The notes: generated by a model not told the origin, from the sequence alone. A stretch of 64,000 nt of DNA from Toxonevra muliebris (GCA_963691655.1 CAVNUY010000014.1:186001-250000), one strand, 5' to 3'. Positions 22,941-33,922 are shown, counted from the first letter of the stretch. Made by a program: numbers and translations.

Positions 22941-23579
22941 TCATTCGTAATTCAATTCGAAATTTATGTAAAGCAGTCCGGCCAACAGGATCGGTACTGG
23001 TGATATTTCATCTGGAACGATAAATAAAGTTACTAATTCACTTCGAAAAGTGATTTTACAATCAATCCTACCATATGTTTTCAGCGGTGTATTTCCGAGG
23101 CCGCAAAATTTTGTTTCCCTAAACCCACTACGCACTCTAAACGGGATGGCGAACTTTCGTATTAAATTAGTTGGGCTACCGGTATCGAAAAAAGACAAAC
23201 GAGTTACATTTATACTGTACTTGCTTTCATCATTAATAAAGGCTACACTTACCAAGTTTAATACACTCATCAAAGGGATATCTTCCTCACCGGCATCTGC
23301 GGTGGTTACTACATCTACTCTCTTCAACTTCTGGAAATATTTCGGCCCTGGGCAGGATTTGCGATCGTGGCCGGTCTTCCAGCACGTATAGCACACGTCC
23401 TTTGGCCGGATTTCGTACGGGCATGATGGCTTGCGGTGACCCAGACGAGAGCAATTGTAACAGCGCTCCCCTTCGGCTTTGCTAACGGTTGCGGAGGATG
23501 CTATTCTTGACTTAGTCTCTGTTCGCTCACCCCTTACGTCGGCTTTGATGCCACGCATTGCCTGCCTCTGCTCATACAT
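22941..23579 (-). pseudogene. Nucleocapsid and aspartic protease of second Ty3/gypsy element
   Basis: 212-codon open reading with two zinc knuckles, CYNCSRLGHRKPSC and CYTCWKTGHDRKSC (both CX2CX4HX4C). An aspartic protease follows with active site FFDTGSPTNLI (DTG intact) and a PILLAGLLY-like segment near its end. The nucleocapsid binds genomic RNA; the protease would process Gag-Pol. It is the best-preserved part of this element. Confidence 0.75.
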
Positions 23580-23593
23580 GTTTACGTAGTCTT

Positions 23594-24060
23594 TTAATTG
23601 GTCAATTGTACGGCGGTGTCAAACAACGTAAAATCGTCTGTGCGGCAGTGTAGCCCTTCCTGGATGAAAGCAACCAACTCGAACCCATCCCCATTGCTTC
23701 GTTTCAGTCGGTTTTTTGCTGCTGTTTTTGAGGGTCTGGTACACCTCCTGGCGGCTGACAGTACGCCCGAACTCCTTGATAAGGTTCGCCATGAGCTGCT
23801 CATGCGTTACTGCACCACGTCTCAATAACATTCGAGCGGCTCCGGTTAACGAGTTTCTCAACGCTAAAAATTTAAGCAACTCATCGGCACCAACTTGTTG
23901 GAAAATTTCATTGTTGAAAACACCCAATGCTTCCACAGTGTGGTTATCGGCGGTTATCAGCTTAAATGTTGAGCAATTGCGCTACATTCGCCAGATCGGG
24001 GACTTCAATATTAGCTGGGGTGATTGCATTAAGCAACTGCTGACGTGCCATGAGGTTTTC
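23594..24060 (-). pseudogene. Gag (matrix/capsid) of second Ty3/gypsy element
   Basis: The minus reading starts MENLMARQQLLNAI (about 24060), meets a stop near 23965 and continues as ALGVFNNEIFQQVGADELLKFLALRNSLTGAARML and MANLIKEFGRTVSRQEVYQTLK. A frameshift near 23700 follows before the zinc-knuckle reading. Capsid-like helical composition; no active copy here. Confidence 0.55.
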
Positions 24061-24374
24061 CATCTTGTTTTTAGACTTTTCACTATTTTGTTAGATTCCA
24101 CTACAAATTTGTCTAAATAAATTTATTATTATATTCAACCGGCCCGTATCCCACTTCTGAGATATAAATCGATTTTAAATGTCTTTAAAACAAATTCTTT
24201 ATTGAATTTTTTGAGGTTAACTCTTGTTAATACAATACCGAGAATCACACAATAATTTCTTCTTATTTTCTTTGGCGGTCATTTTAAAATATTTTACATT
24301 TAGAGGTTGGCAATACTGCAGAAGCGACATTTATATTTATAGGCATGCATTTGGGTTTTTATTGAATACATCAA

Positions 24375-24890
24375 TCTATATATATAAAATAGAGGCAGTT
24401 AAATGATTAGTCCTAATAGGTTTCTATATTTCCCAACGGATTCTCATGAAATTTCGTATGTAATTGCTTTGGACATTTGTCGAGTTAAGTCAATATTTAT
24501 TTTATGTTAATTTCAAATAGTTTCTTTAATATAGACCATTATTTGGACCAAAGTCAGCTTTTCTATAAAATTTAGCTACTTAATGCAAAATGCTGCTTAA
24601 ACTATAAGAGGTACATAAAAATTATGTATAGAAAGATTATAGATCTTATTTGCTAAAATAAAGTCAGTGGTGGCATACATCTAAAGTTAATAGTTTACCT
24701 GTAAAATGCATTTTTATGTTAAAAATTAGTTCGCTTTACATTTGTTATTGTAAATATTTATGTTTTTTCTAGAACTAATAACAATGATTTTTATTTCATT
24801 TCTCCTCTACATCGCTCCCTGTGATTTCCACCACACAAACACAAAGCAGAAAAGAATGCGTATGAGCTTCTTATATTCTTTTTTTTTTTC
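24375..24890 (+). mobile_element. Helitron-type element, 5' fragment (copy 1)
   Basis: Starts A|TCTATATATATAAAATAG, a Helitron-type 5' end (TC start after an A). It matches the first ~500 bp of the copy at 27103, with the landmarks TAGTCCTAATAGGTTTC, GATTATAGATCTTAT and ACACAAACACAAAG. It is truncated and lacks the tRNA-like modules and the 3' end. Non-coding. Confidence 0.7.
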
Positions 24891-25307
24891 TTTTTGATGT
24901 GTAAACATTTTAGCTCACGGTATGGGCAAAATTTCAAATGTGTAAAATGTAACAATAACTGTATCGTAAGATGTAAGATAACTGCAACGTCCAGTTCCCT
25001 TCTCGCTCGCACTACTGCGCGGCATGACTGTGTTACTCTAAACAACAAAGAGAAGAGAAGAAGAGAGGGAGAAATTACGAGAGGAGTTTGTTTGATTATG
25101 TTTCGATCAATTTACTCACTCATATATGTGCATACGAAAACAAAATGTGTGTGTACATTTATTCGTGGCAGAATTATTTGTTGGTGTTAAACGTATGGAG
25201 ATCGACCATACCATACAAGCAGAGAAGTCGCCGTAGCAAATACAGGCATTTGATAGGTTTTGCATTCGGTTAGTTAGATTGGATTAAAATTAAATATTTT
25301 TTTAAAT
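24891..25307. other. Spacer, nothing recognised
   Basis: Mixed-composition DNA with several short open readings but no recognisable motif. Purine-rich AAGAGAAGAGAAGAAGAGA near 25050. Confidence 0.4.
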
Positions 25308-26070
25308 CCCAATATGCATTGAAAATTTATTTCTTCAATGTTGGAGAAAAGCTTAGTTCTCAAATTGATTTCCAATGTATTTCTCAATTTAAGTTCAAAC
25401 ATTTTTCTCCTTGTTGACTTTCAACTTCACATCAAGTTGAGAATCAACATTTTTTTCAATGTTTGAGAAATATTATAATTCTCAATTAGATATCAAACAC
25501 TTTTCTCCACTTGAAACCAAACATTTTTTCCAACGCTTGATATCAACTTGAATACGATTTGAGTTAAATTTGAGATATTATTTACAATATTTTATAAGTA
25601 TACTCGTATGGCAATACTGTTGATTTCTAACAGATTCTCACAGAAATTTAATTTGTGGAAAACATTTTCTGTAAATTCAATTCAATTTTGAAAAATAAAT
25701 ATAAAAAACTGAGTGAAAGTGAAAAAAATTCGAAATAAAAGTGAGGTGAAAATGAATTAAAGGGAAATATATGCTTTGCATAATGTATATTTTGTACATA
25801 ATTATAATTCAATTTGGGGGATGCGTAAGAGCAAAAAAGTGAAAAGTGAGGTTTGACAGGTTGGAGAAATTCCTTTGATATCAAGTTGGGAATCATAAAT
25901 TTTTCAATTTGATAACTAAGAAAATCACCATATAAAAAATGTGCCTTTTAAGTTAAGAAGACTATAATACGACAATTTAGGTGCATTTGAGAATTTACGT
26001 TGGAGATTTGAGAAAGGTATTTGACCTCAAATCTACCTCAAGTTGATATCAAACAATAATGTATATTGGG
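25308..26070. mobile_element. Possible MITE, 763 bp, short inverted ends
   Basis: The ends are inverted: left CCCAATATGCATTG and right (reverse complement) CCCAATATACATTATTG, flanked by AT on both sides. The interior is made of many TTGAGAA/TTCTCAA and CAAACATTTTTCTCC-like subrepeats in both orientations. No ORF of note. Family unknown. Confidence 0.5.
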
Positions 26071-26191
26071 ATATAAAAACAATACCTACAAAATGATAAG
26101 TAATAAGTAATCTAGGTTTCAATAAATGTATAAACAAAATGTAGTGATAATGATAGCAAACCACGGCATTATAAAAATTTTGCTTTATACA

Positions 26192-26377
26192 TTAACCTTA
26201 GAATGGCAACACTTTTTTTATCTATGTAAATAGCAAAATTGTTAAACAGAAGAAATCAAATTTATTTATTATAAAATCACTTATTTACTTCAATAAAAAT
26301 ACATTGCTTCTTTCTTTGCGGTGCTTTAAAAAAGTAGTGGGGTGACTGGTCACCCTTGGTTGCCTTTCTAAGGTTAA
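26192..26377. mobile_element. piggyBac-type MITE, 186 bp
   Basis: TTAA on both sides (26192-26195 and 26374-26377) with near-perfect inverted ends CCTTAGAAWGGCAAC (18 of 19 matches including TTAA). A subterminal palindrome GGGTGAC-TG-GTCACCC lies at 26340-26355. TTAA target plus CC-starting termini fit the piggyBac superfamily. No coding capacity. Confidence 0.7.
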
Positions 26378-26395
26378 ATGGGGAAAGAACTTATT

Positions 26396-26464
26396 GTCGC
26401 CTGAGAATTGATTTATGTGTGTACAAATTTATATACCTATACGCCAAATCAATTCTCAGGCGAC
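26396..26464. repeat. Perfect 19-bp hairpin, 31-nt loop
   Basis: Left arm GTCGCCTGAGAATTGATTT (26396-26414); right arm 26446-26464 is its exact reverse complement. It starts 18 bases after the piggyBac-type MITE. It could be a cruciform, the ends of a tiny MITE or a small-RNA precursor; the sequence does not decide. Confidence 0.95.
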
Positions 26465-27102
26465 GTTATGTAAAATTTTCACATATAATAAAATTTCAAA
26501 TCGACAGGAAGAAAAACTTAAAGCGCGGAAAAAAAGATGCAATTACAGCTGCGTATATGCGAACATATCTCGCCCGATGCATTGAGTAAAAGAAAAAAAT
26601 GCAACTACGATTTGGTGCAATTGCAAAATATTTTTGCTATCACAACAACAAATATATGCGATATGGAATAAAAATTTGCATTTACAATGATGCAAGACCA
26701 TTTGCAATTTATAGCGAATTGGGCTATTATATATAAAAGATAATGATATCTAATAAATTTTTAAGTTTATAAAAGAATTGTTTTAATTTGAATTATTTAC
26801 CTAGCATTTACATTAAACATAAAATCCCTATATATGGCTATACATATGTGAGCTTATGTATATGGCATTCAGTTGGCTTAACTGTTTACACATCAAATAT
26901 CTTGCGTGCCTTGCACACATCCATTGTTTTTTTCCTTTTTTGTTTTTCATCGATGTAAAAAAAGTAAATATACAACAAAAATACCTACAAAGACAATATA
27001 TACAATATGCAAATACTATACTTTCATCACATAAATATAAAAATATAGTATGCTATCAATTTGGTCATGGAAAAATTGTTTATTTACAAATATTTATATA
27101 TA
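26465..27102. other. AT-rich spacer
   Basis: No gene or repeat structure recognised. Confidence 0.4.
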
Positions 27103-27513
27103 TCTTCTATATATATAAAATAGAGCGCTGTTAAATGTTTAGTCCTAATAGGTTTCTATATTTCGCAATGCTTAAACTGAAAGAGGTATATTAAAATTAT
27201 GTATGGTAAGATTATAGATCTTATCGTTTGCTAAAATAAAGTCAGTTTTGGCACATATCTAAAGTTAATAGTTCACCTGTATAATGCATTTTTATATTAA
27301 AAATTCGTTGCCCTTACATTTGTTATTGTAAATATATTTTTTTTTCCTAGAATCAAACACAAAGTTTTTTTGTATTTCGCTCCCTGCGATTTCCACTACA
27401 CAAACACAAAGGCAAAAAGAATGCGTGAGAGCCGTCTGTTTTAAATTCTTTTTCATTTGCATGAATGTACTATAACTACATATTACTAATTTGATCACGG
27501 CACTTCATAGTAT

Positions 27514-27610
27514 TGTGTAGATGAGTTGGTTAGGAGGTAGGGAGGGTAAAGTAGTGGATGCTGGAAATAGTGTTTTGAATAGTGGGTTCAAATCTCACTT
27601 GAAGCGGACC
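27514..27610 (+). other. tRNA-like module 1 in Helitron copy 2
   Basis: A-box-like GATGAGTTGGTTAGG near the start and B-box-like GGGTTCAAATCTC at 27585-27597. It ends GCGGACC and is followed at once by a long T run (27615-27627), a potential Pol III terminator. Not a functional tRNA gene: the anticodon arm is not recognisable. Confidence 0.55.
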
Positions 27611-27739
27611 AAATTTTTTTTTTTTTAGTGTAAAAAAATAAATACACAAGAAATAAAGACAAAGGTAAATATAAAACATGCAAACATATATAATACATTA
27701 TCAAATACATATTACTAATGTGATCGCGTTATCTTATAA

Positions 27740-27844
27740 ATGTGTTTGGGTGAGTGAGTTAAAAAGAACAGTAAAGTTTTGGTTGTGCAAAGAAATTCTG
27801 AGTTTTTTTGGTGTCGCGAGTTCGAATTCAACTACAGGTGGACC
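27740..27844 (+). other. tRNA-like module 2 in Helitron copy 2
   Basis: A-box-like TTTGGGTGAGTGAGTT and B-box-like CGAGTTCGAATTCAA (27820-27834), ending GGTGGACC and then TTCTTTTTTATG. Same layout as module 1, so probably an old tandem duplicate. Confidence 0.5.
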
Positions 27845-29175
27845 AAGTTATTCTTTTTTATGCAAATAATTATTTTGTGTTCATACTATTATTCATGGAA
27901 ATATGCCCATCAATAACTCAGATAATTTTCGGGTATATCTCCACAACCAGAAATTTAGTATAAGGATATTAATTGGCAATATAATGCCACAGGAAAAAGA
28001 TCTGTGAAATTGAAAAAATCTGAAATATAATCTGAGTTTTAGCTATGGAATATTCAGTATTCATTTGTGGCACGTCTCTAAAAAACGTTATTTTGGCATT
28101 CCATGAAAAAATATGGAGTGGCCTTTTCTGTTCAACTCTAATGCTTCTATATATATTTCCAGAACCAGAACCCACGTTGGTTGACAAAACCACGCCACAA
28201 AAAAAAATGTGGTTAGGATTGAAAAAGACGGCGAGGAACTTTCCATATAGCCTGAATTTTCATTATTGTATATCTTAGAAACTATTTGTAGTGCAGTACT
28301 AAGATTTGGAATGATAATATGATTTGCCAATAGAATTTGGTGGGTAAAGTATCGGTAGACTTGGGTTAGTGACTGTTCCACCTCGGTTTTATAAGGTATA
28401 TTTCCTAAATTATTTGTGGTTAGAGAGCTTTGATTGCCAATGGAAAAGGGTAGAAAAAAAAATGAATGGAATAAATAAAATATGCGTGACACCTCCAATG
28501 CAAAGAAAATGTTTGAAACAGTATACCTGAGAAACCATTGCAAAGAACACACTGGCAGTTTGTGTGTGATGGTTAGTAGTAGTTGTTGAGCAGAATGTGG
28601 AAGTTTTTTGGTATACAAAGGAAATGCTTCAAAAGGTATATATCTCTGCCTTATTTTGCTAAGGCCCTAACATCCATTTTTAAGTATAGAGTTTTCGATG
28701 GATTATGATAAAAAATGTGCCCTGTTCCGAAAATTTTAGAAACATACACTGAAAACTTGCAATCTTTTCTTTTTGCTTAAATTACAAATTCTCGAAATTC
28801 TCCTGTAAAATTTGAAAAATGCGTGTTATGGCTTTAGCAAATTAAGGCAGCGATAAGGAGAACCATAGTAAGACAAGCAATACAAATTTATTTGTAAAGG
28901 ATGTATGTTGATAGTTATTAGAGAGCCTTAGTAAGAAAGATGGTGAAGGTTTGTATGTTAAGATGGGATGTTGATAGCAATAACTGAGAAGAATGTTGAC
29001 ACCATTAAACACGTGGAAGTGGAACTACTCATGTAAATGATGTGATTAGTGTAATGATTCGATTTTGATCGGAGACTGGCACGCTCATATAGATATATCT
29101 CTTGCAAAAGTTTAAGTTGTTGTAATTTTTACATTACCCCTACTTTGCCAGGTCCGGACAACGACGCCCAGCTAG

Positions 29176-29741
29176 TACATTTATAATTACAAGGATGCAT
29201 TTAAATAAATTTGTACTACACTTTATAAATATATTTTTTAGTAATTAATTGGAGGATTAATTTTTCCGATTAATATTTATCATTTTATAAACAATTTAAG
29301 GCCAAAATTCTCATCAAAAATCCTTATTATTCCTTCGTTCAATTACTACTTACAAAATTCTTTTCAATAACTACCCTAACCACTATTAATACGTACTGCT
29401 AAATTTGTTTCTAAACTTCAACTTTGAATACAATTTTACGATTATAAAACTCATTTTCTTTTAAAGATGCTATATTTATTTGAAACCTTATGGAATAGTT
29501 AAGTAAATATAAAAAGTAAAAGAATTTATTTTAAAAAACAAACAACATTTTGTACTATACTCCAGCATACTCATTATATTACAAAATAATGGTTGACCAC
29601 TATTAATACGTACACTAGAAAAAAAATCAGATATAAGAAACAAATCAAACGAAAGAACAATCGGAATAGCATTTTGCTGTTAGTAAGGAACTAAATAAAT
29701 ATTAACTTGGCATTCTGTGAAACATTTGCCATTCAAATAAT
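29176..29741. other. AT-rich spacer
   Basis: About 560 bases after the Helitron 3' end. The word CACTATTAATACGTAC occurs twice (near 29380 and 29597), and no gene is visible. Confidence 0.4.
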
Positions 29742-30960
29742 GCCATGGTTGGGGGAGAACCTGCATGCGCAGATATTCGAAACTCAATAATTGATAAAAT
29801 AAAATCTGGCAACAATTTTTTACCATCTGGTTTTCGTAAAGGACACAGCTGTATAACTGCCTTAACCAGTGTATTCGAAGATATACGTCTCAATCTAGAT
29901 GACAATAAAGCTACTTTATTAATTAAAACTTTTGACAGCGTTGACCACAATATTCTGACAACAAAGCTAGCTAAACTTTTTGCTCACTCCTTCACCTCTA
30001 TTAATCTTGTAAACTCTTATCTCCAAGGTAGAACACAAGCTGTTTGTCATGACCTACCTGATGTACTAGTAGACTTAAACATTCATATGTACGCTATTTA
30101 TTGTAATTATATTGTAATTTACAAGAAGTCGTTAGACACCTCTGGTTTTCCCGATGTTGTCGTAAATGGCTTTATAATTAACTATGCTACTAAAGCAAAA
30201 AACTTAGGAATTACTTAAAAAAAAAAAACATTAACGTGGAATAGTCATATTTTTAACTTAATTTTCGTCGCCACTATGGTCTAGTGGCAGAGTGCCAGAC
30301 TCTTGTCTCTAGAGACCCGAGTTCGATTCTCGGCTTGAGTATATTTTTTATCTATCTTTCTTTCTCTCTTCCTTTTTTTCTTTCTTCGGGCTTTGGTACA
30401 ATAGATCTTATAGGTCACAGTGCCTGACTTTCGAGCCGTCCTTCCTTCAAATACTAATAACAATGTCATTGGAAAAACTTATGGTATGTTACGTGCGCTG
30501 TAGACTACCCAGTATTTCACACCTCACAAAATTAGACTACGACTTGCCAAATCCTGTCTTGTTCCAACGCTTTTGTATGGTTGTGACTATGTATGTAAAC
30601 AAAAGCTTAACCAATTAACACAGATCGTCATTTGGCCTGACTTGAAGTCCGGAAAACAAAATTATAGTCGTGTGAGCTGACAAACTGACTTTGTTTTGTG
30701 TATTGACTAATTTTAGTTCGGAAAACTATCCCAACTCCAACTTCACAACTATTTTGTCAAGAACTTTAACCGTGCGGCTGTTGTGCCAACAAGTAAGTAC
30801 GACTATATAGTAGAAGTTAGCAATGAAAACCATTAAGTCGGCTTCTTTAGCAATGCTCCTGTTATGCAAACTATGGCTACGATTGTATACTTACCATATT
30901 CACTGCCACAAAAATAAAATTTAGATTTATGTAATAAAATATTTCGTTTAAATAAATTAA
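29742..30960 (+). pseudogene. Non-LTR retrotransposon RT fragment with SINE inside
   Basis: Reading 29745-30218 has FLPSGFRKGHSCITALTSVFEDIR (RT motif 1/2) and KTFDSVDHNIL, where a small deletion has removed the residues around the first catalytic Asp block. It continues to AKNLGIT, then resumes after the SINE with GKTYGMLRAL and RLRLAKSCLVPTLLYGCDY (30470-30600). The YADD region is missing through another deletion near 30060-30120. It ends in an AT-rich tail with AATAAA words. Clade not determined. Confidence 0.65.
30266..30455 (+). mobile_element. tRNA-derived SINE in the LINE fragment
   Basis: The head has A-box-like TGGTCTAGTGGCAGAG and a good B box with T-arm (CCGAGTTCGATTCTCGG) at 30270-30345. 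A pyrimidine-rich stretch and a unique tail follow. The anticodon arm is non-standard (AGAC-TCTT-GTCT), so this is not a tRNA gene. It interrupts LINE coding sequence between HIFN and VIGKTYG readings. Exact ends and target duplication unresolved. Confidence 0.6.
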
Positions 30961-31684
30961 TTAATAAAGACATAAACAAGTTTGTGTTTTATTTTGAAAC
31001 TAATAACTCCAGAAATTAGTGAACTAAACTTATTTAGTTAAAAATTAAAAAAATTACGCTTACAAAATATAAGAGTAACACCGTATTTAACATAAATTCG
31101 ACTGATGCGTTTGTAATCAAATTCATGTTGAGTCACACCCAGTGTTGCCATATTTTTTTTGGACAAAAACTGTAAAAAGTAAAAACAAAAACTGTATATT
31201 GGAAAAAAACTTTAACCTATAAAAATAAAAAAAAAACAAACTTACTTGCCCATCATTCCATCACACATTCAAAATTTAATGTGTCCAATAAAATAATAGT
31301 TTCCGCATGTTTGGGAGATACTATGGTTTCTTGAACGAGGCAGGAATTTTAAATCAGATAACTTCTGGGAAACCTAATACTTACAATAATTGTGCAAAAT
31401 TTGGAAAAAATTAGCTCATTAGGCATGATTGGGAAATGAAAAATAAACCAACATACAAATTTTGTATTAATATTAATCCAGTTCTTATAACACTTTTACA
31501 CGAAAAAAAGTATATATATATATATTTTAAAATTAAGTTGTTTGATTTGCGTTTTTTATCATAACGACAACAACAATCAGCCATCAGTTGTTTTTGTTTG
31601 AAAAAAATAGTGTTTAACTGGTGTCAAAATTCTACTCTAAGAATGCTCTGAAATAGTTAAAATTAATTTGTTTAAATAAATATG
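30961..31684. other. AT-rich spacer
   Basis: Homopolymer A runs and a (TA)n tract near 31510; no gene seen. Confidence 0.4.
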
Positions 31685-32401
31685 TCTATATATATAAAAT
31701 AGAGGCTGTAAAATATTTAGTCCTAATAGGTTTCTATATTTCGCAACGGATTGTCATGAAATTTCGTATGTATTTGCTTTGGACATTTGTCGAGTTAAGT
31801 TGATGTTTATTTTAAGTTAATTTCAAATATAGACCGAAATTTGGACCAAAGTCAACTTTTTTAAAAAATTTAGCTATATAATGTAAAATGCTGCTTAAAC
31901 TATAAGAGGTACATTAAAATGTTGTATGGAAAGATTATAGATCTTATCTCTTGCTAAAATAAAGTCAGTGGTTATTAGTTGAAATTTAGTATGTAATTGC
32001 TTTGGACATTTTTCATGTAAAGTCGATATTTATTTTAAGTTAATTTCAAATAGTTTCTTTAATATAGATCATTATTTGGATCAAAGTCAGCTTAGCCACG
32101 CCTATCCATATTTTTTCATAGAATGCCATTGACAAATAACGTTTTTTAGAGACGTGCCACAAATGAATACCGAGATATTCCATAGCTAAAACTCAGATTA
32201 TATAGGAGATGCCATGTGTCCTTTTTTCAATTTCACAGACCTTTTTCCTGTGACATTACATTGCCAATTAACATCCTTGAACTAAATATCTGATTGTGGA
32301 GATATACCTGAAAATTATCTCAGTTATAGATGGGCATATGTCCATGAAATCAAGTTACAGTTTTGTATAAAAAAATTAATTTTTTGTATAAAAAAAAGAA
32401 T

Positions 32402-32495
32402 CACTTGTAGTGGGATTCGAACTCATGATACCAAAAAAACTCACAATTTCTTTGCACAACCACAACCTTTTTAACTCACTAAGCCACAAACCCTT
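32402..32495 (-). other. tRNA-like module 2, inverted Helitron arm
   Basis: Minus sense: GGTTTGTGGCTTAGTGAGTT near the start and GAGTTCGAATCCCAC (B box) near the end. Counterpart of 27740-27844. Confidence 0.5.
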
Positions 32496-32641
32496 ACAAA
32501 ATAACGTTATCACATTAGTAATAAATAATAATGCCTTTTGTGTGTTTGCATGTTTTATATTCGGTATTTGTTTTTTGTTGTATATTTTTTTTCCACCACA
32601 CCGATAAAAAAATAAATATATATTGAAAAAAAAAAAAATTA

Positions 32642-32741
32642 TGTGGTCGCGTATCAAGTGGGATTCGAACTCACCATGCCTCTACTTTTTCCTACATCTA
32701 ATACTTTACCTTGCCTTCTAACCAACTCATCCACAAACCAC
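32642..32741 (-). other. tRNA-like module 1, inverted Helitron arm
   Basis: Minus sense: begins GTGGTTTGTGGATGAG, has GTTGGTTAGAAGG (A-box-like) and GTGAGTTCGAATCCCAC (T-arm/B box), and ends GCGACCACA. The first bases GTGGT can pair with the terminal ACCAC, like an acceptor stem. T runs follow (32627-32640 as A in plus sense). This is the best-preserved module of the four. Confidence 0.55.
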
Positions 32742-33372
32742 TATAAAATACTATCATCAAATTAGTAATAAGTAGTTACATTCATCCAAGTGAAAAAAAA
32801 TTTCAAACGCCAAGCTCATACGCATTCTTTTCTGCTTTGTGTTGTGTGGTGGAAATCATAGCGAGCGAAGTAAAAAAATCTTTGGCTTTGATTCTAGGAA
32901 GAACCTAAATATTTACAATAACAAATGTAAGGGGAACAAATGTTTAACATAAAAATGCATTTTACAGGTAAACTATTAACTTTAGATGTATGCCACCACT
33001 GACTTTATTTTAGCAAATAAGATCTATAATCTTTCTATACATAGTTTTTATGTACCTGTTATAGTTTAAGCAGCATTTTGCATTAAGTAGCAAAAAGCTG
33101 ACTTTGATCCAAATAATGGTCTATATTAAAGAAACTATTTGAAATTAACTTAAAATAAATATCGACTTAACTCGTCAAATGCCCAAAGCAATTACATACT
33201 AAATTTCATGACAATCCGTTGCGAAATATAGAAACCTATTAGGACTAAACATTTAACTCTATTTTATATATATAGATAAAATAAGGAACACAGGTTTATA
33301 AAGAATCCGATCAATTTCAATTCTTTTTTTTTTTCGTTTCAATTTACTTGCCCTGGAAAATATAACAACAAA

Positions 33373-33922
33373 TTAGCACCTGATGAAATTAATAGCTCTT
33401 AAACCATGTTTGGAATGCTTTATAGCTTTTTGAAGAAAATCTACGTTTTTATTTTCATCCCAACTGTGGTCCGCCAAAGCTAGCATCATATAAGTTGTAT
33501 TAATGAAATTATTTAAAGTTAAAAGTGGTAATTTCACTACCCCTTTTAATTTAGTGCTACCAGTCCAGGTGTACAAATCTATAAGTTGGCGCTTCACAAT
33601 TATATCGATAATCTTATAACCACAGGTTTTTCCATTTTTTTTTCCGTCTGTGCCTATATACTCGAAAAGATTTTTACCTATTGAAAAACAGAATTATAAC
33701 ACATTAATAAAAGACTCTAAATTTCAATAAACTTTATGCTCAATAATAATATTTACCTCTGTCTGTTGGAATATATTTACCTCTGTCAGATGTTGTGGAG
33801 GTAAACATTTTTTTATAAGCGGTATCACGTTTTTGAGTCAGTGAAGAACTCCGACTTCTTCCTAACTTGCAGGAACTCCAGGAATAGTTCGTTCTCCGCC
33901 TTCAATCGTTTCCACAATTTTA
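33373..33922 (-). pseudogene. DUF4806-like reading, two exons, N-terminus missing
   Basis: Minus strand. The upstream exon ends at 33757 with donor AG|GTAAAT, and the next exon begins at 33677 after TTTTTCAATAG. Joining keeps the frame (TDR|GKNLFEYIG) and runs to a stop at 33373. The joined C-terminal part has CGYKIIDIIVKRQLIDLYTWTGSTKLKG and a final KAIKHSKHG segment, the layout I associate with the DUF4806 C-terminal domain; its function is not known. The upstream exon is Arg/Ser-rich (GRSRSSSLTQKRD) and blocked by a stop about 33922. The donor region is duplicated (ATTTACCTCTGTC twice, 33751 and 33775). A Harbinger-type MITE lies just beyond. Real gene fragment versus transposon passenger is undecided. 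Confidence 0.45.

Larger units (their letters stand above)
22616..24370 (-). mobile_element. Second Ty3/gypsy element, 5' part only
   Basis: Minus-strand probable LTR (about 24370-24164, TATAAATA and AATAAA words), leader, Gag (24060-23594), nucleocapsid-protease (23579-22941) and the first RT motifs (22765-22616). Two CCHC knuckles and the RT stretch TALDLKNGFFRVKIAEDSKK identify Ty3/gypsy. Everything from mid-RT is absent; the LINE RT fragment begins there. Clade uncertain; Mag-like is a guess. Confidence 0.6.
27103..29175 (+). mobile_element. Non-autonomous Helitron-type element (copy 2, both ends)
   Basis: 5' end TCTTCTATATATATAAAATAG after an A. The 3' end is ...GTCCGGACAACGACGCCCAGCTAG followed by T: CTAG terminus with a GTCCGGAC palindrome about 12-20 bases upstream, and insertion between A and T. 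Length about 2.07 kb. No Rep/helicase coding. A 176-codon minus-strand reading at 28088-28618 lacks any motif and is probably chance. It carries two tRNA-like modules (27514-27610 and 27740-27844). The best-preserved member of the family here. Confidence 0.7.
31685..33276. mobile_element. Helitron-type element with two inverted 5' ends (copy 3)
   Basis: The left end reads TCTATATATATAAAATAGAG in plus sense (31685). The right end is the same sequence inverted, ending at 33276 and followed by T. The left part is 31685-31975 forward plus a second forward piece at about 31983-32093. From 32094 to 33276 the sequence is the minus-strand equivalent of 27103-28110. No CTRR end is present. Two tRNA-like modules lie in the inverted arm. 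It probably arose by a template switch or by insertion of one copy into another. Confidence 0.7.

Noticed and set aside
28088..28618. 176-codon minus-strand open frame in the Helitron
   Set aside because: No motif, atypical composition, not kept in the other Helitron copies; probably chance.
30266..30345. Functional tRNA gene
   Set aside because: Anticodon arm has a four-base loop and no standard acceptor pairing; it interrupts LINE coding sequence with a SINE-like tail.
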